From the NCBI GenBank assembly GCA_021737045.1, contig JAIPES010000017.1, positions 1-37,867 on the forward strand: a DNA stretch of 37,867 nt. Direction: 5' to 3'. A program made the position numbers and the translations under genes. Source of the DNA: Desulfobacteraceae bacterium. GTDB lineage: Bacteria; Desulfobacterota; Desulfobacteria; Desulfobacterales; Desulfosalsimonadaceae. Within the stretch, counting starts at the first letter, position 1. Every line of letters starts with the position of its first letter. Under the pieces are notes generated by a model. The model worked only from the letters and a program-made list of their open reading frames with translations. It did not search any database and was not told the DNA's origin. Shown piece by piece: positions 16,064 through 24,233 of this stretch.

Positions 16064-16234
16064 TTACCGGGGGTATTGGCATTTTTCCTGCTCTTCTTGT
16101 TTTTGCGCCAACGGACAATCCCGGCACGTTGCACACCCGCACCCGGAACCATCCGCGCTGAGTGCGCGGACAATGTAACGGCACAGGTACCAGACTGCCG
16201 CGCACCCGATGATCACAAGCAGCACGGTTTCCAT
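16064..16234 (-). CDS. FeoB-associated Cys-rich membrane protein
   Basis: 56 residues. One membrane helix covers residues ~3-25 (METVLLVIIGCAAVWYLCRY). A Cys-rich cytoplasmic or periplasmic tail follows, with C32, C34, C37, C40 and C52 (CGCATCRDC). This is the shape of the short FeoB-associated Cys-rich membrane proteins found beside feoB in anaerobes. The role is unknown and could be iron delivery or Feo assembly. The ATG at 16234 is preceded by AAAGGAAAT. It lies 13 bases after the DUF4198 stop codon and 52 bases before the porin ATG, all in one direction. Confidence 0.88.
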   Translation of the reverse strand: METVLLVIIGCAAVWYLCRYIVRALSADGSGCGCATCRDCPLAQKQEEQEKCQYPR

Positions 16235-16247
16235 GAACGAATTTCCT

Positions 16248-17045
16248 TTATTTCATATCCCGGGCCTGGACCCAGATCACGGCATCCTGGGAAAGCTCTT
16301 TGCCGTTGTGCTCGGTGGCCGGGCCCGCGCCCAGAGCGCAGAAACCCCACCACCCGGCCCTGGGAATGCCAAAGGCAAATTCACCGTTGACATTGGCCTT
16401 AATGGTCATGGTGACAAATGAATCCTGAGGGGCCCGGACTTTTGGCTTTCCGGCAAAGGCGTTTTTTTTCATATCCGGCTCATGATTGAGATATTCCACC
16501 TCGATTTCCGCATGGGGAACCGGTTTGCCCTCTTTTTTGACAACACCCCGGAATACATTTCCGGTCCAGAGCGCATAAGGCTTGTCCAGGGGCACGATTT
16601 CAGCGGGCAGCCCGATTTCCGCATCCCAATCCGTTGGAAACCCGGCCGTATTGACCATCATCTTGGTGATCTGCTGAATATAAACGTCCTCTTCTTGCTC
16701 ATAATAAGGGGCCGGCACCAGGCAAAACACATTGTCGCCCATCCCCCTCAGGCGGCAGGTGCTTTCATAGCCTGCACCACTGTTTTCCAGCCCCGTCCAC
16801 TCAATGGGTTTTAATGTGTCTTTCAAATCCTTTTTTCTTTGTTTGCGCACCACAAAGAATTGATCGGGTTCTTCCATATCCATGGTATGCCCGGCATCAA
16901 AAGGATGGGTGAATACCAGTTTCAGATCAATGGCCTGCCCGTTTTCCAAAGCGGTTTCCGGGGTATAAATCATCTGGAAATGTGCCATTGCCGGGGCTGC
17001 CATAAACACTGCAGCTGCTGCCGCCATCACTGCCCATTTTTTCAT
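16248..17045 (-). CDS. DUF4198-family periplasmic metal-uptake-type protein
   Basis: 265 residues. Signal peptide 1-21 ends APAMA, so the mature protein should begin HFQMIYTPE with an N-terminal His. The body is beta-rich, with FTHPFDAGHTMDM, ALWTGNVFRGVV and GWWGFCALGAGP, the pattern of DUF4198 proteins, several of which accompany nickel or cobalt uptake systems. A Thr-Asp/Glu-rich central part and several His residues suit metal binding. It lies between the small exported protein and the FeoB-associated gene, in the feo direction. Involvement in Fe or another divalent metal is inferred from context and not shown. Confidence 0.82.
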   Translation of the reverse strand: MKKWAVMAAAAAVFMAAPAMAHFQMIYTPETALENGQAIDLKLVFTHPFDAGHTMDMEEPDQFFVVRKQRKKDLKDTLKPIEWTGLENSGAGYESTCRLRGMGDNVFCLVPAPYYEQEEDVYIQQITKMMVNTAGFPTDWDAEIGLPAEIVPLDKPYALWTGNVFRGVVKKEGKPVPHAEIEVEYLNHEPDMKKNAFAGKPKVRAPQDSFVTMTIKANVNGEFAFGIPRAGWWGFCALGAGPATEHNGKELSQDAVIWVQARDMK

Positions 17046-17105
17046 TCCTGCTTCTCCTTGTTCTGTTGAATTTCAGAGGTTTTTGATATCATTGCAGTTG
17101 GTTTG

Positions 17106-17426
17106 CTAATCAATTGTCTCGCCCGGAATTTTGACCTCATGCCCCTTTCCGGCATCAAAGATGACTTTGTAGGGAACATCCGGCTTCTCAAACTCAAATT
17201 CGCTGAAATCATTCATTTTGCCTTTTTCCAATACTTTTCCGTCTTCTGCAACCACGCGCACTTCCACGCCCGCAGCAGACGAGCCGTCAGAAAATCCACC
17301 TTCACAAACCACCGTGCCATCGCCAATTCCATAGCAGGAGCACACGGGGGTATGGGCCAGGGCCGGCCCTGATGCCGCGAGAATCAGAATAAATCCCATA
17401 AGTGCCGTCCATCTTGTCTTTCGCAT
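17106..17426 (-). CDS. Small exported protein, NikL-like, mature N-terminal His
   Basis: 106 residues. A signal peptide of 24 residues ends GPALA, so the mature protein should start HTPVCSCYGIGDG, with His first and Cys at the fifth and seventh positions. The rest (GGFSDGSSAAGVEVRVVAED, then EFEFEKPDVPYKVIFDAG) resembles the small transthyretin-like exported partners of nickel/cobalt uptake systems (NikL-type). A strong AAAGGAGG precedes the ATG at 17426. It is 137 bases downstream of feoB and 60 bases upstream of the DUF4198 gene. No CbiM/NikM transporter is nearby, so FeoB is the only membrane transporter in reach. Confidence 0.75.
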   Translation of the reverse strand: MRKTRWTALMGFILILAASGPALAHTPVCSCYGIGDGTVVCEGGFSDGSSAAGVEVRVVAEDGKVLEKGKMNDFSEFEFEKPDVPYKVIFDAGKGHEVKIPGETID

Positions 17427-17563
17427 ACAACCAACCTCCTTTAAATTAAGTGAATTAAAACCTGATGAGGGCCTGGGAAGCGCTCAAAGCCGCCCATCAG
17501 TCCATTAAAAAAACGATTCCTTTCAATAAAAATTCAGATCTTCCACCAAATAGTGTTACAGCC

Positions 17564-20038
17564 CTAAACAACACCGAAATCCGGCCGGTTTCGGACCAGC
17601 CCCATGACGACCGTCAATGTCAGGGCAAGACTGTAGAAAAGCCACATGGCTTGAAAGCCGCTGAGTCCCAGGGCGCTGCCTCCGGAAAAAACCGCCACGG
17701 CAACGCCAAGCGCAAGGACCATGGAATAGCCAATGGAAAACAGCATCCACCGGGTTCCCCCGGCCTGAATCTTTACTGCAATGGCAGCGGCCAGACACGG
17801 CGGATAAAGCACCATGAAAAGCATCAGGGAAAGACCATGCAGCGGTGTGAATCCTGTCTCTTTTGATGCCATTCGTTTTTCCAGGGATTCTCCGCGCTCA
17901 TCTGATTCATACAGGGCTCCCAGGGTGGCAACGCTGCTTTCTTTGGCGGCCAGCGCGCTTAGCAGCGCCACGTTGACCCGCCAGTTAAACCCTGCATACC
18001 GGGTAACCGGCTCCAGGCTCTTTCCGGCCCATCCCAGAAAACTGTTATGGATCTGCTCATTTTTCATATCCATGAGCAATTGCTTGCGGCTCCGCTCCAG
18101 GCTGCGGGCGGCCCGATAGGCAATCATGCCGTCTTTTCCCTGGCGGGTGACAATTTCATAAAGCTCCGGGTCTTTTTCCCTGAATTTTTCATTGACGGCT
18201 TTGGCGGCATCACCGCCGCCCGCACCAAGGCGCGCATTTTTGTAACCGCTCCAGTACCGGATAAATGCCATGATGTTGTCCGGATCAATAGCGTCGGCAT
18301 AATCCGTATCCTCAATATCCTGGATAAAAGATGAGACCGCTTTGTGCTTTTCTTCCTGATAATGCGCCATGCGCTCTTCGCTGATGCCGGGAAACCGCAT
18401 CAGGATAAACACCACCACGGCCACGGCGGCCACAATCGTCGTGATTTTGCGCACAAACAGCCAGACCCGTTCCACTGCCCGGGTCAGCACCCCGCGCACA
18501 GTGGGCACATGATAAGGGGGCATTTCCATGACAAAAGGGGAAGTGGGCCTTTTTTTCAGCACCGTCAGCGTCAAAATTTTTGAAATCGGCAGCACCAAAA
18601 GCAAACTGATCGTGGAAATGAAAAACATGGCCCAGACTTTGTGGGACGCGAAATAAATGTTAATCAACAGCACATACAGGGGTACCTTGGCCAGGCAATT
18701 GAGCAGGGGGATCACCAGGATGGTGGCCAGGCGCGAGCGTTCATCGGGTATTGCTTTACATGCCATGACTCCGGGCACGGCACATCCGCCCACATAGATA
18801 CCGCCGAGCACCATGGGCAGGGTGGACTGGCCGTGCAGGCCGTAGCGTGAAAAAAGCCGGTCCATGATAAAGGCCATGCGGGGCATGTAACCGGAATCTT
18901 CCAGTAGGGCGATCAATGCAAACAGAATAAAAAATATGGGAATATAATTGAGCAGGGCATTGATGCTGTCGACAAACCACAGGCCAAAGGCACGCATTAT
19001 CGGGATTTCTATAAATCCGGCCCCGGGCAGGAGGACTTCCATCCAGCTGCGGATTTGCGCCAGAATGGGCCAGGTATAATTGGTGACATTGTAGCCCTGG
19101 ACAATGGACAAATAATAAAGCAGCCAGATCACTGCCACCAGGACCACCGGACCCATCAGCCGGTGGCAGACCACTTTGTCGATCCGATCCGACCAGGAAA
19201 GCCGCCGGGCTTGCCCCGGTGACATGCAGGATCTGGCGATCCGGTCCGCCTCCTGATAGCGGCGGTTGGCAATATGGATTTCCGGCATTTCATCAAACCG
19301 GGACTCGAAGTCCACGCGCAGCTGTTCAATGTCTGCGGTAAAATCTTCAGGACTCGGGTGGGCCGAGGCAACCAGTCGAATCACTTCGCTGTCGCCTTCC
19401 ATGAGCTTGACGGCCAGCCAGCGGAGGGGATAGGACGCAGGCAAGTGCGGGGTCTCGGCCAGAACACGGCTTTCAATATCGCGCAAAAGCGGCTCCATCT
19501 CCCCGTAGTCGAGCCCGATGCCGCCTGAGGCACCACTGGAATCCGCCAGTGCTGAAATGGTGTCGAGCAGTTCCTCTTTTCCGCGGCCGGTTTTCATGTC
19601 CGTGGCCACCACGGAGATGCCCAAAAGTCCGGAAAGCTTTTGCGTATCAATGGAAATGCCCCGTTTTTCGGCCAGATCGATCATGTTCAGGGCCAGGACC
19701 ACCGGCGCCTGCATTTCCATTAACTCAAACGTCAAAAACAGGCAGCGCTTGAGATTGGATGCATCCATGACATTGATCACCACGGACGGATCTTCCCGGA
19801 GGATAAAATCCCGGGCCACCTGCTCCTCCGGAGAATAGGAAGTCAGACTGTAGGTGCCCGGAAGATCAACCACTTCCACATTTTCCCCGTTGCTGGCATA
19901 CCAGCCGATCTTTTTTTCCACGGTTACTCCGGGATAGTTGGCCACATGCTGCCGGGCTCCGGTGAAGGCATTAAACAGTGTAGATTTGCCGGAGTTGGGC
20001 TGCCCGGCCAGTCCGATTTTCATTTTTTGCGGCCTCAT
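17564..20038 (-). CDS. feoB: Ferrous iron transporter FeoB
   Basis: 824 residues, a little longer than the usual ~770. The N-terminal G domain has GQPNSGKS (12-19), DLPG (58-61) and NMID. A helical spacer is followed by the membrane domain with two gate repeats, including GGCAVPGVMACK and the late ALAAKESSVATLGALY. A loop of about 100 charged residues lies between membrane segments (about residues 555-655, after VFILMRFPGI). FeoB moves Fe2+ across the inner membrane, powered or gated by GTP. The ATG overlaps the feoA stop codon (ATGA), so the two are translated together. A G-protein type transporter for another metal is much less likely. Confidence 0.95.
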   Translation of the reverse strand: MRPQKMKIGLAGQPNSGKSTLFNAFTGARQHVANYPGVTVEKKIGWYASNGENVEVVDLPGTYSLTSYSPEEQVARDFILREDPSVVINVMDASNLKRCLFLTFELMEMQAPVVLALNMIDLAEKRGISIDTQKLSGLLGISVVATDMKTGRGKEELLDTISALADSSGASGGIGLDYGEMEPLLRDIESRVLAETPHLPASYPLRWLAVKLMEGDSEVIRLVASAHPSPEDFTADIEQLRVDFESRFDEMPEIHIANRRYQEADRIARSCMSPGQARRLSWSDRIDKVVCHRLMGPVVLVAVIWLLYYLSIVQGYNVTNYTWPILAQIRSWMEVLLPGAGFIEIPIMRAFGLWFVDSINALLNYIPIFFILFALIALLEDSGYMPRMAFIMDRLFSRYGLHGQSTLPMVLGGIYVGGCAVPGVMACKAIPDERSRLATILVIPLLNCLAKVPLYVLLINIYFASHKVWAMFFISTISLLLVLPISKILTLTVLKKRPTSPFVMEMPPYHVPTVRGVLTRAVERVWLFVRKITTIVAAVAVVVFILMRFPGISEERMAHYQEEKHKAVSSFIQDIEDTDYADAIDPDNIMAFIRYWSGYKNARLGAGGGDAAKAVNEKFREKDPELYEIVTRQGKDGMIAYRAARSLERSRKQLLMDMKNEQIHNSFLGWAGKSLEPVTRYAGFNWRVNVALLSALAAKESSVATLGALYESDERGESLEKRMASKETGFTPLHGLSLMLFMVLYPPCLAAAIAVKIQAGGTRWMLFSIGYSMVLALGVAVAVFSGGSALGLSGFQAMWLFYSLALTLTVVMGLVRNRPDFGVV

Positions 20039-20259
20039 TTGCGTGCAATCTCCACTGCCCTGGCTTCTTCATGCCGAAGACTGATATAATATCCGTCCAG
20101 TTCCACTTCCATGGGATCTTCAAGCGGTGCATTCCGGATCACCCGAATCCGCAGGCCGGGGTAGACCCCCATGTCCATAAGCCTGCGCCCCAGTCTGTCC
20201 CGGCTGCGCAATTTTTGAACATAGCCTTCATCCCCGGGCTTTAATTGATCCAATGTCAT
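20035..20259 (-). CDS. feoA: FeoA-like protein
   Basis: 74 residues from the ATG at 20259, preceded by AAGGACTGG. An SH3-like FeoA fold is seen: LDQLKPGDEGYVQKL, DRLGRRLMDMGVYPGLRIRV, then MEVELDGYYISLRHEEARAV. FeoA helps or regulates FeoB. A longer reading to 20394 crosses a putative promoter and is rejected. It is directly followed by feoB with a 4-base overlap. Confidence 0.92.
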   Translation of the reverse strand: MTLDQLKPGDEGYVQKLRSRDRLGRRLMDMGVYPGLRIRVIRNAPLEDPMEVELDGYYISLRHEEARAVEIARK

Positions 20260-20334
20260 TTTCCAGTCCTTTCCAAAAATTGCCGTAACCTGCCCGGAAA
20301 TCTTCCCCGGTTTGAGGAATGATTTCTGGATAGA

Positions 20335-20390
20335 AAAGTATTGATTAATTAGAGATCTCATTAATTGTTTTATTGATCTAACTCTATGCA
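20335..20390 (-). promoter_or_regulatory. Candidate operator/promoter of feoAB
   Basis: An AT-rich stretch between the dtxR-like gene terminator and feoA contains an 8-bp palindrome GAGATCTC flanked by TTAATT on one side and ATTAATT on the other. An offset TTGATC/TTAGATC repeat is also present. The sequence is a plausible metal-regulator site for the adjacent DtxR-family protein, but it does not match the classical TTAGG-type box. Confidence 0.35.
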
Positions 20391-20391
20391 C

Positions 20392-20429
20392 CAAAAAATA
20401 ACCGCATCCGGCCGTGCCAGAAAATGCGG
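20392..20429 (-). terminator. Terminator after the DtxR-family gene
   Basis: On the minus strand CCGCAT (20424-20429) pairs with ATGCGG (20402-20407) around a 16-nt loop and is followed by TTATTTTTTGG. It lies 20 bases beyond the regulator's stop codon. Confidence 0.7.
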
Positions 20430-20448
20430 CGGATATCAGCCTGCCGGC

Positions 20449-21006
20449 TTATTTTTCCGATGAAGCGTCGTTTACAGAACCAACCCGGCTTTTGAGCTCA
20501 CAGGCAAACCCGTTGCTCCTGGCCCGGCATTTTTCCGGCTGATAGCCACAAAGCCGGTATTCTTCAAAATGCTGAAGCCAGTTTTCCCCTGCCCTGGGGC
20601 ACTGCTGAATAAAGGCCATAAAATCCGTAAAACTTTCAAGCGTCGAAATACTGAGCGCATGTTCCATCCTGCAGGCTTCCTCGTCGGCCATACGCGGCTC
20701 AACCTGCAAAATATCGGTTAAAAACTGATATAAAATCCCGTGCCGGCGCCGCATTTCCTTTCCCACGGCCAGGCCGTTGGAGGTCAGTTCAACATATTCA
20801 TACTTTTCATAATGAACCAGACCCCGTTTGCTCAACGTTTTGAGCATACTGGTAACAGTGGGCATCTTTACGTCCAGCCGACTGGCAATATCTTTGACCC
20901 GGACCACTTTTTTCTCAGCACCCAAATCAAAAATGGCTTCCAGATAATCTTCCATCACCGGGGTCAAAGGCTTGTCCTTTGTATCCGGTTTTTTGGGCTC
21001 GTTCAT
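20449..21006 (-). CDS. DtxR/MntR-family metal-dependent repressor
   Basis: 185 residues. Winged helix-turn-helix at ~15-75 (VMEDYLEAIFDL, RVKDIASRLDVKMPTVTSML). The dimerisation and metal-site helix includes EEACRMEHAL (C112, E115, H116), typical of this family. The C-terminus is unusual, with C136, C153, C160 and C168 spread over ~40 residues and no SH3-like domain. It lies upstream of feoAB in the same direction, separated by a terminator, and is likely to be its iron-responsive repressor. Iron specificity is inferred from location. The ATG at 21006 has no strong upstream ribosome site. Confidence 0.92.
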   Translation of the reverse strand: MNEPKKPDTKDKPLTPVMEDYLEAIFDLGAEKKVVRVKDIASRLDVKMPTVTSMLKTLSKRGLVHYEKYEYVELTSNGLAVGKEMRRRHGILYQFLTDILQVEPRMADEEACRMEHALSISTLESFTDFMAFIQQCPRAGENWLQHFEEYRLCGYQPEKCRARSNGFACELKSRVGSVNDASSEK

Positions 21007-21103
21007 TTGGGAATTCTCATTAAATTTTGTATCCCTAACTTTTATTGTGGACTTAGTAATCTGTCTTTAAAAATCTGTCAAGATTTTTTTTCCTGTTTTT
21101 TGA

Positions 21104-21131
21104 CCGGGCTGGATTTGTGTGTCCAGCCCGG
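21104..21131. repeat. Perfect inverted repeat without T run
   Basis: CCGGGCTGGA (21104-21113) and TCCAGCCCGG (21122-21131) form a 10-bp perfect stem with an 8-nt loop, 19 bases after the stop codon of the 82-residue gene. Neither strand has a T run after the stem; the minus strand is A-rich there. It could end transcription inefficiently or stabilise the mRNA. Confidence 0.7.
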
Positions 21132-21149
21132 CTGGTTTATTGCAGATCG

Positions 21150-21398
21150 TTATGTTTTCATGATGTTGTCTTTTAGCTGGGCGATCTGGATGCCCAGGCC
21201 GATGCACTGTTTGCCGAGCATGCAGGTTTCTGCATCATCGGGTTCGAGAAAGGTTTTGAGCTCGTGCTGATCCTTTTTCAGATCCACGACCCAGGCATTG
21301 TTTTCCTGGTCATAATCCACTTTGACATCAATGCCGCATTCGCCGATATCCGGGTAAATCTCCTTGATTTTTTCGCAAAGCGCGTCTTTGTCAGCCAT
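21150..21398 (-). CDS. Small conserved hypothetical protein
   Basis: 82 residues, acidic, with C8, C21, C59 and C65 and the motif ETCMLGKQCIGLGIQIAQLK near the C-terminus. No signal peptide or membrane segment. I do not know a function. The strong AAGGAGAGGC before the ATG and a strong sigma-70 promoter behind it argue that it is real. It is divergent from the HD-domain gene, with an FNR-type palindrome between them. Confidence 0.78.
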   Translation of the reverse strand: MADKDALCEKIKEIYPDIGECGIDVKVDYDQENNAWVVDLKKDQHELKTFLEPDDAETCMLGKQCIGLGIQIAQLKDNIMKT

Positions 21399-21458
21399 GC
21401 TGCCTCTCCTTGAAGTCTGCCGGGTTTAAAGTTGCACAAACAATGTTTTCCTGACTAC

Positions 21459-21487
21459 AAATTATTTCCCCGTCTACCGGCTGTCAA
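21459..21487 (-). promoter_or_regulatory. Sigma-70 promoter for the 82-residue gene
   Basis: Read on the minus strand, TTGACA (21482-21487), a 17-bp spacer and TAATTT (21459-21464). This matches the sigma-70 consensus well and lies about 60 bases before the ATG at 21398. Confidence 0.65.
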
Positions 21488-21496
21488 ACCGGAGGC

Positions 21497-21510
21497 TTGA
21501 CTTAAGTCAA
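21497..21510. promoter_or_regulatory. FNR/CRP-type palindrome
   Basis: TTGACTTAAGTCAA is a perfect 14-bp palindrome of the TTGAC-N4-GTCAA form used by FNR/CRP-family regulators (HcpR-type sites in anaerobes are similar). It lies between the divergent 82-residue gene and the HD-domain gene and about 10 bp upstream of the -35 box on the minus strand. Confidence 0.5.
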
Positions 21511-21636
21511 TGCAAACCGTGGATAAGTATCCTAAAAAAGACCTAAACAATTTACGCATCCCCGATTGATGCTTAATTTGAAACAGGATGGAAATCAAGG
21601 CCCCGACCAAGGAGGCGGCAAAAGGAGGAACCTTAA

Positions 21637-22365
21637 ATGAAATGCCCAGGACAGGACAGCAGATATTGGAAACCGGGCGCCATTTTTGAAACCGAGTGCC
21701 CGGAATGCAAAAAACCGGTGGAGTTTTTCAAGGATGATACCATGCGCAAATGCGGTCACTGCGGCCACCGGTTTGTCAATCCGAACATGGACTTCGGGTG
21801 CGCGGCCTATTGCAAGTTCGCAGACCAGTGCCTCGGCGAGCTGCCCCCGGAACTGCTGGCCCAGCGCCAGGAGCTGATGAAGGACCGGATTGCCGTGGAA
21901 ATGAAAAAATATTTCAAACAGGATTTCAAGCGCATCGGCCATGCCACCCGGGTGGCCCGGCATGCCGAAGCCATTGCCAACCAGGAGGGCGGGGATATGG
22001 CCGTGATTCTGGCAGCCGCCTACCTGCATGATATCGGCATCCCCGAGGCGGAAAAAAAACACGGCAGCAGCGCTGCCCGCTACCAGGAAAAAGAAGGCCC
22101 TCGGGTTGCCAGGCAGATCATGGAGGATGTGGGCGCGGCAGATGCCATGATCGACGAGGTCTGCGACATCATCGGCCACCACCACCATCCACGGGAAAAC
22201 GAGACAATGAACTTCAAGATTCTTTATGACGCGGACCTGATCGCCAACCTGGAGGATTCGGCAAAAAACAAAGAACCGGACAAAGCCCATATTGAGAAGG
22301 TGATCAGCCGGCAGTTTTTCACAGAAGCCGGCCAAAAGCGGGCCAAAGAGATTTTTTTACAATAA
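21637..22365 (+). CDS. HD-domain phosphohydrolase with N-terminal zinc ribbon
   Basis: 242 residues. Residues ~1-55 hold Cys pairs (ECPECKK, KCGHCGHRFVNP) typical of a zinc ribbon, then DFGCAAYCKFADQC. Residues ~100-230 are an HD domain: HATRVARHAEAIA, the YLHDIG metal motif, HHHHPRENE and a late DADLIANLED. HD domains hydrolyse phosphate esters such as nucleotides or (p)ppGpp, but the substrate here is unknown. AAGGAGG lies upstream. It precedes a dicluster ferredoxin-type gene by 44 bases, and the two probably form one transcript. Confidence 0.88.
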   Translation: MKCPGQDSRYWKPGAIFETECPECKKPVEFFKDDTMRKCGHCGHRFVNPNMDFGCAAYCKFADQCLGELPPELLAQRQELMKDRIAVEMKKYFKQDFKRIGHATRVARHAEAIANQEGGDMAVILAAAYLHDIGIPEAEKKHGSSAARYQEKEGPRVARQIMEDVGAADAMIDEVCDIIGHHHHPRENETMNFKILYDADLIANLEDSAKNKEPDKAHIEKVISRQFFTEAGQKRAKEIFLQ

Positions 22366-22409
22366 GTTCCAATTACCAAAACATCAACGCCTATTCATCG
22401 GAGGAAACA

Positions 22410-23162
22410 ATGAAAACCCTGCGAAAAATTATAGAAATTGACGAGGATCTCTGCGACGGCTGCGGCCAGTGCGTTGTTGCCTGTGCCGAAGGCGCCATTG
22501 CGATCATCGACGGCAAGGCCAAGGTCATTTCCGACAACCTGTGCGACGGCCTTGGGGCCTGCATGGGGGAATGCCCCACCGGCGCGCTGAAAATCGTGGA
22601 GCGCGAAGCCGAGGAATTCGACGAGGAAGCCGTGGAAAAACACCTGGAAAATCTTCAGCAATCCCGGTCTGAAACAAACGAGACCCAGCCGGAAACGGCC
22701 TGCGGATGCCCGTCGCAGCAAGTGCGGATTTTTGAAAATCCCGGTCAAGGCGCCCCAGGCGATCAAGGAGATCAGAGCGCGGATTCCGCCCTTGGTCACT
22801 GGCCGGTGCAGATCCGCCTGGTGCCCGCAAACGCAAAATTTTTAAAAGGCGCCGACCTGCTGGTGCTGGCCGACTGCGTGGCTGTGGCATACCCGGACCT
22901 GCACAAGGAGCTTCTCCAGGGAAAAGCAGTGATGATGGGATGCCCCAAGTTTGACGACATTGACGGCTATGCGGAAAAGTTCGCAGAGGTGTTCAAACAG
23001 GCCGGCATCCGGTCGGTGACCACAGTAACCATGGAAGTGCCCTGCTGCAGCGGCCTGCCCCAGGTGGTCAAAAAAGGCATGGCGGCCGCTGACGCGCAGG
23101 TGCCGCACAAACAAATCGTAATCAGCACAAAAGGAAAAATTCTGAAGGAAACCGCAGCATAA
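22410..23162 (+). CDS. Ferredoxin-domain iron-sulfur protein with C-terminal Cys domain
   Basis: 250 residues. Residues ~10-70 carry a two-cluster 4Fe-4S ferredoxin domain (CDGCGQCVVAC, then CDGLGACMGECP). An acidic linker (about 70-130) with ACGCPS leads to a second domain of ~120 residues with further Cys: ADCVAVAYPDLH, MMGCPKFDD and VPCCSGLP. I recall this layout as a conserved anaerobe protein, sometimes found with hybrid-cluster protein genes, but have no firm function. It follows the HD-domain gene and probably shares its promoter. A 4-base GGAG lies before the ATG. Confidence 0.85.
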   Translation: MKTLRKIIEIDEDLCDGCGQCVVACAEGAIAIIDGKAKVISDNLCDGLGACMGECPTGALKIVEREAEEFDEEAVEKHLENLQQSRSETNETQPETACGCPSQQVRIFENPGQGAPGDQGDQSADSALGHWPVQIRLVPANAKFLKGADLLVLADCVAVAYPDLHKELLQGKAVMMGCPKFDDIDGYAEKFAEVFKQAGIRSVTTVTMEVPCCSGLPQVVKKGMAAADAQVPHKQIVISTKGKILKETAA

Positions 23163-23167
23163 TTTGC

Positions 23168-23207
23168 TGAATCCGGCGATGCGGCTACTACCGTACCGCC
23201 GGATTCA
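23168..23207. repeat. Inverted repeat at convergent gene ends
   Basis: TGAATCCGGCG (23168-23178) and CGCCGGATTCA (23197-23207) form an 11-bp perfect stem with an 18-nt loop. It joins the ends of the convergent ferredoxin-domain and UspA genes, overlapping the last UspA codons, and may terminate both. No T run is present. Confidence 0.6.
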
Positions 23208-24099
23208 CAGACAGGACCGGACACGGCGCCCGCCGGACCACCCGGTCGGTTGTCGATCCTACCAGAAGATGCTCCACCATGCCGTGGCCCCGCACGCCCA
23301 GGGCAATCATGTCCATGTCATAAAGATCCGCATACCGCACCAGTTCGGCATAGGGTTTTCCCACCAGCACGCTGGTTTTGATCTCCTCGCACCAGTTGGC
23401 CGCATCAGCCGGCACCATGGCCGAAAGCTTCTGCTTGATGGCGTCATGGAGATCTGCGGGCAACGTATCCCCGGGTTGGGCGGGAAAGGTTAAATGATCC
23501 TTATACTGGGTGGGCTCCACAACGTGGACAAGATGCAGCTCCGCCTCAAACTCCTGGGCAATATTTACGCTGCATTCCACGGCCGCCCCCGAGTCCTCTG
23601 AAAAATCGCAGCCCACCAGGATGCGTTTAAACGGAATGGTCTGACGGTGGGGCTTTTCCAGTTCCTCAATGGTGCGCAGCACCAGAATGGGGCAGCCCAG
23701 CATGCGCATGAGACGGGCGGTCACAGATCCGAGAAACAATCGCTTGATCCCGGAGCGGCCGTGGGTGGCGGCAATCACCAGATCAATGTCATGATCCGCG
23801 GCCATGGAAGCGATCTCCTCTGTGGCGTGTCCGATGGTGATCAGCGGCGTTGCTTCCACGGGGGCCTGTTTCAGCTGGTTTTCAATCTCCCGGCGGGCAA
23901 ACTCCATAAACCGCTGCTGCTGTGTGATGGGATCGAAAACCGCCTCTCCGTACACCGAGATGGTGGGAAGATCAATAACATGGGCCACATAGAGTTCCGC
24001 GTTCAGTTCCGCCGCCAGCTCAATTCCGTAGGGAACCACCATCCGGGATACATCTGAAAAATCCGTGGCGCAAAGGATGCGATGGATCTTTGTCTTCAT
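23188..24099 (-). CDS. Tandem universal stress protein (two UspA domains)
   Basis: 303 residues, two UspA folds of about 145 each. The first begins KIHRILCATDFSDVSRMVVP and has the ATP-binding loop ATHGRSGIKRLFLGSVT. The second begins FKRILVGCDFSEDSGAAVE and has GVRGHGMVEHLLVGSTT. Both have the G-2x-G-9x-GS pattern of ATP-binding Usp proteins. A cytoplasmic stress-response role is likely. It is convergent with the ferredoxin-domain gene. The 134-bp gap upstream to the TrmO gene holds no obvious feature. Confidence 0.93.
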   Translation of the reverse strand: MKTKIHRILCATDFSDVSRMVVPYGIELAAELNAELYVAHVIDLPTISVYGEAVFDPITQQQRFMEFARREIENQLKQAPVEATPLITIGHATEEIASMAADHDIDLVIAATHGRSGIKRLFLGSVTARLMRMLGCPILVLRTIEELEKPHRQTIPFKRILVGCDFSEDSGAAVECSVNIAQEFEAELHLVHVVEPTQYKDHLTFPAQPGDTLPADLHDAIKQKLSAMVPADAANWCEEIKTSVLVGKPYAELVRYADLYDMDMIALGVRGHGMVEHLLVGSTTDRVVRRAPCPVLSVNPAVR

Positions 24100-24233
24100 G
24101 GCCGGCCCTCCCTGGGGTTGGAGGTGAAAAAGATATGGATTTTCATGCTTAATTTAACAATAACACTTCCGGTCCTGCCCGGCAACCCGTATCCGCATCC
24201 GCAAGCAGCTGCTGGTAAATTGCCCGCGCCGTG

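Noticed and set aside
20260-20394. Longer FeoA start at 20394
   Set aside because: It would add 45 non-homologous residues and cross the likely promoter, while the ATG at 20259 has a good ribosome site and matches the FeoA start.
21104-21131. Canonical terminator after the 82-residue gene
   Set aside because: The stem is perfect but the following bases on the gene strand are A-rich instead of T-rich, so it is listed only as an inverted repeat.
21595-22335. A 246-codon minus-strand reading across the HD-domain gene
   Set aside because: Antisense shadow; His- and Phe-rich because it reads the HD-domain codons backwards.
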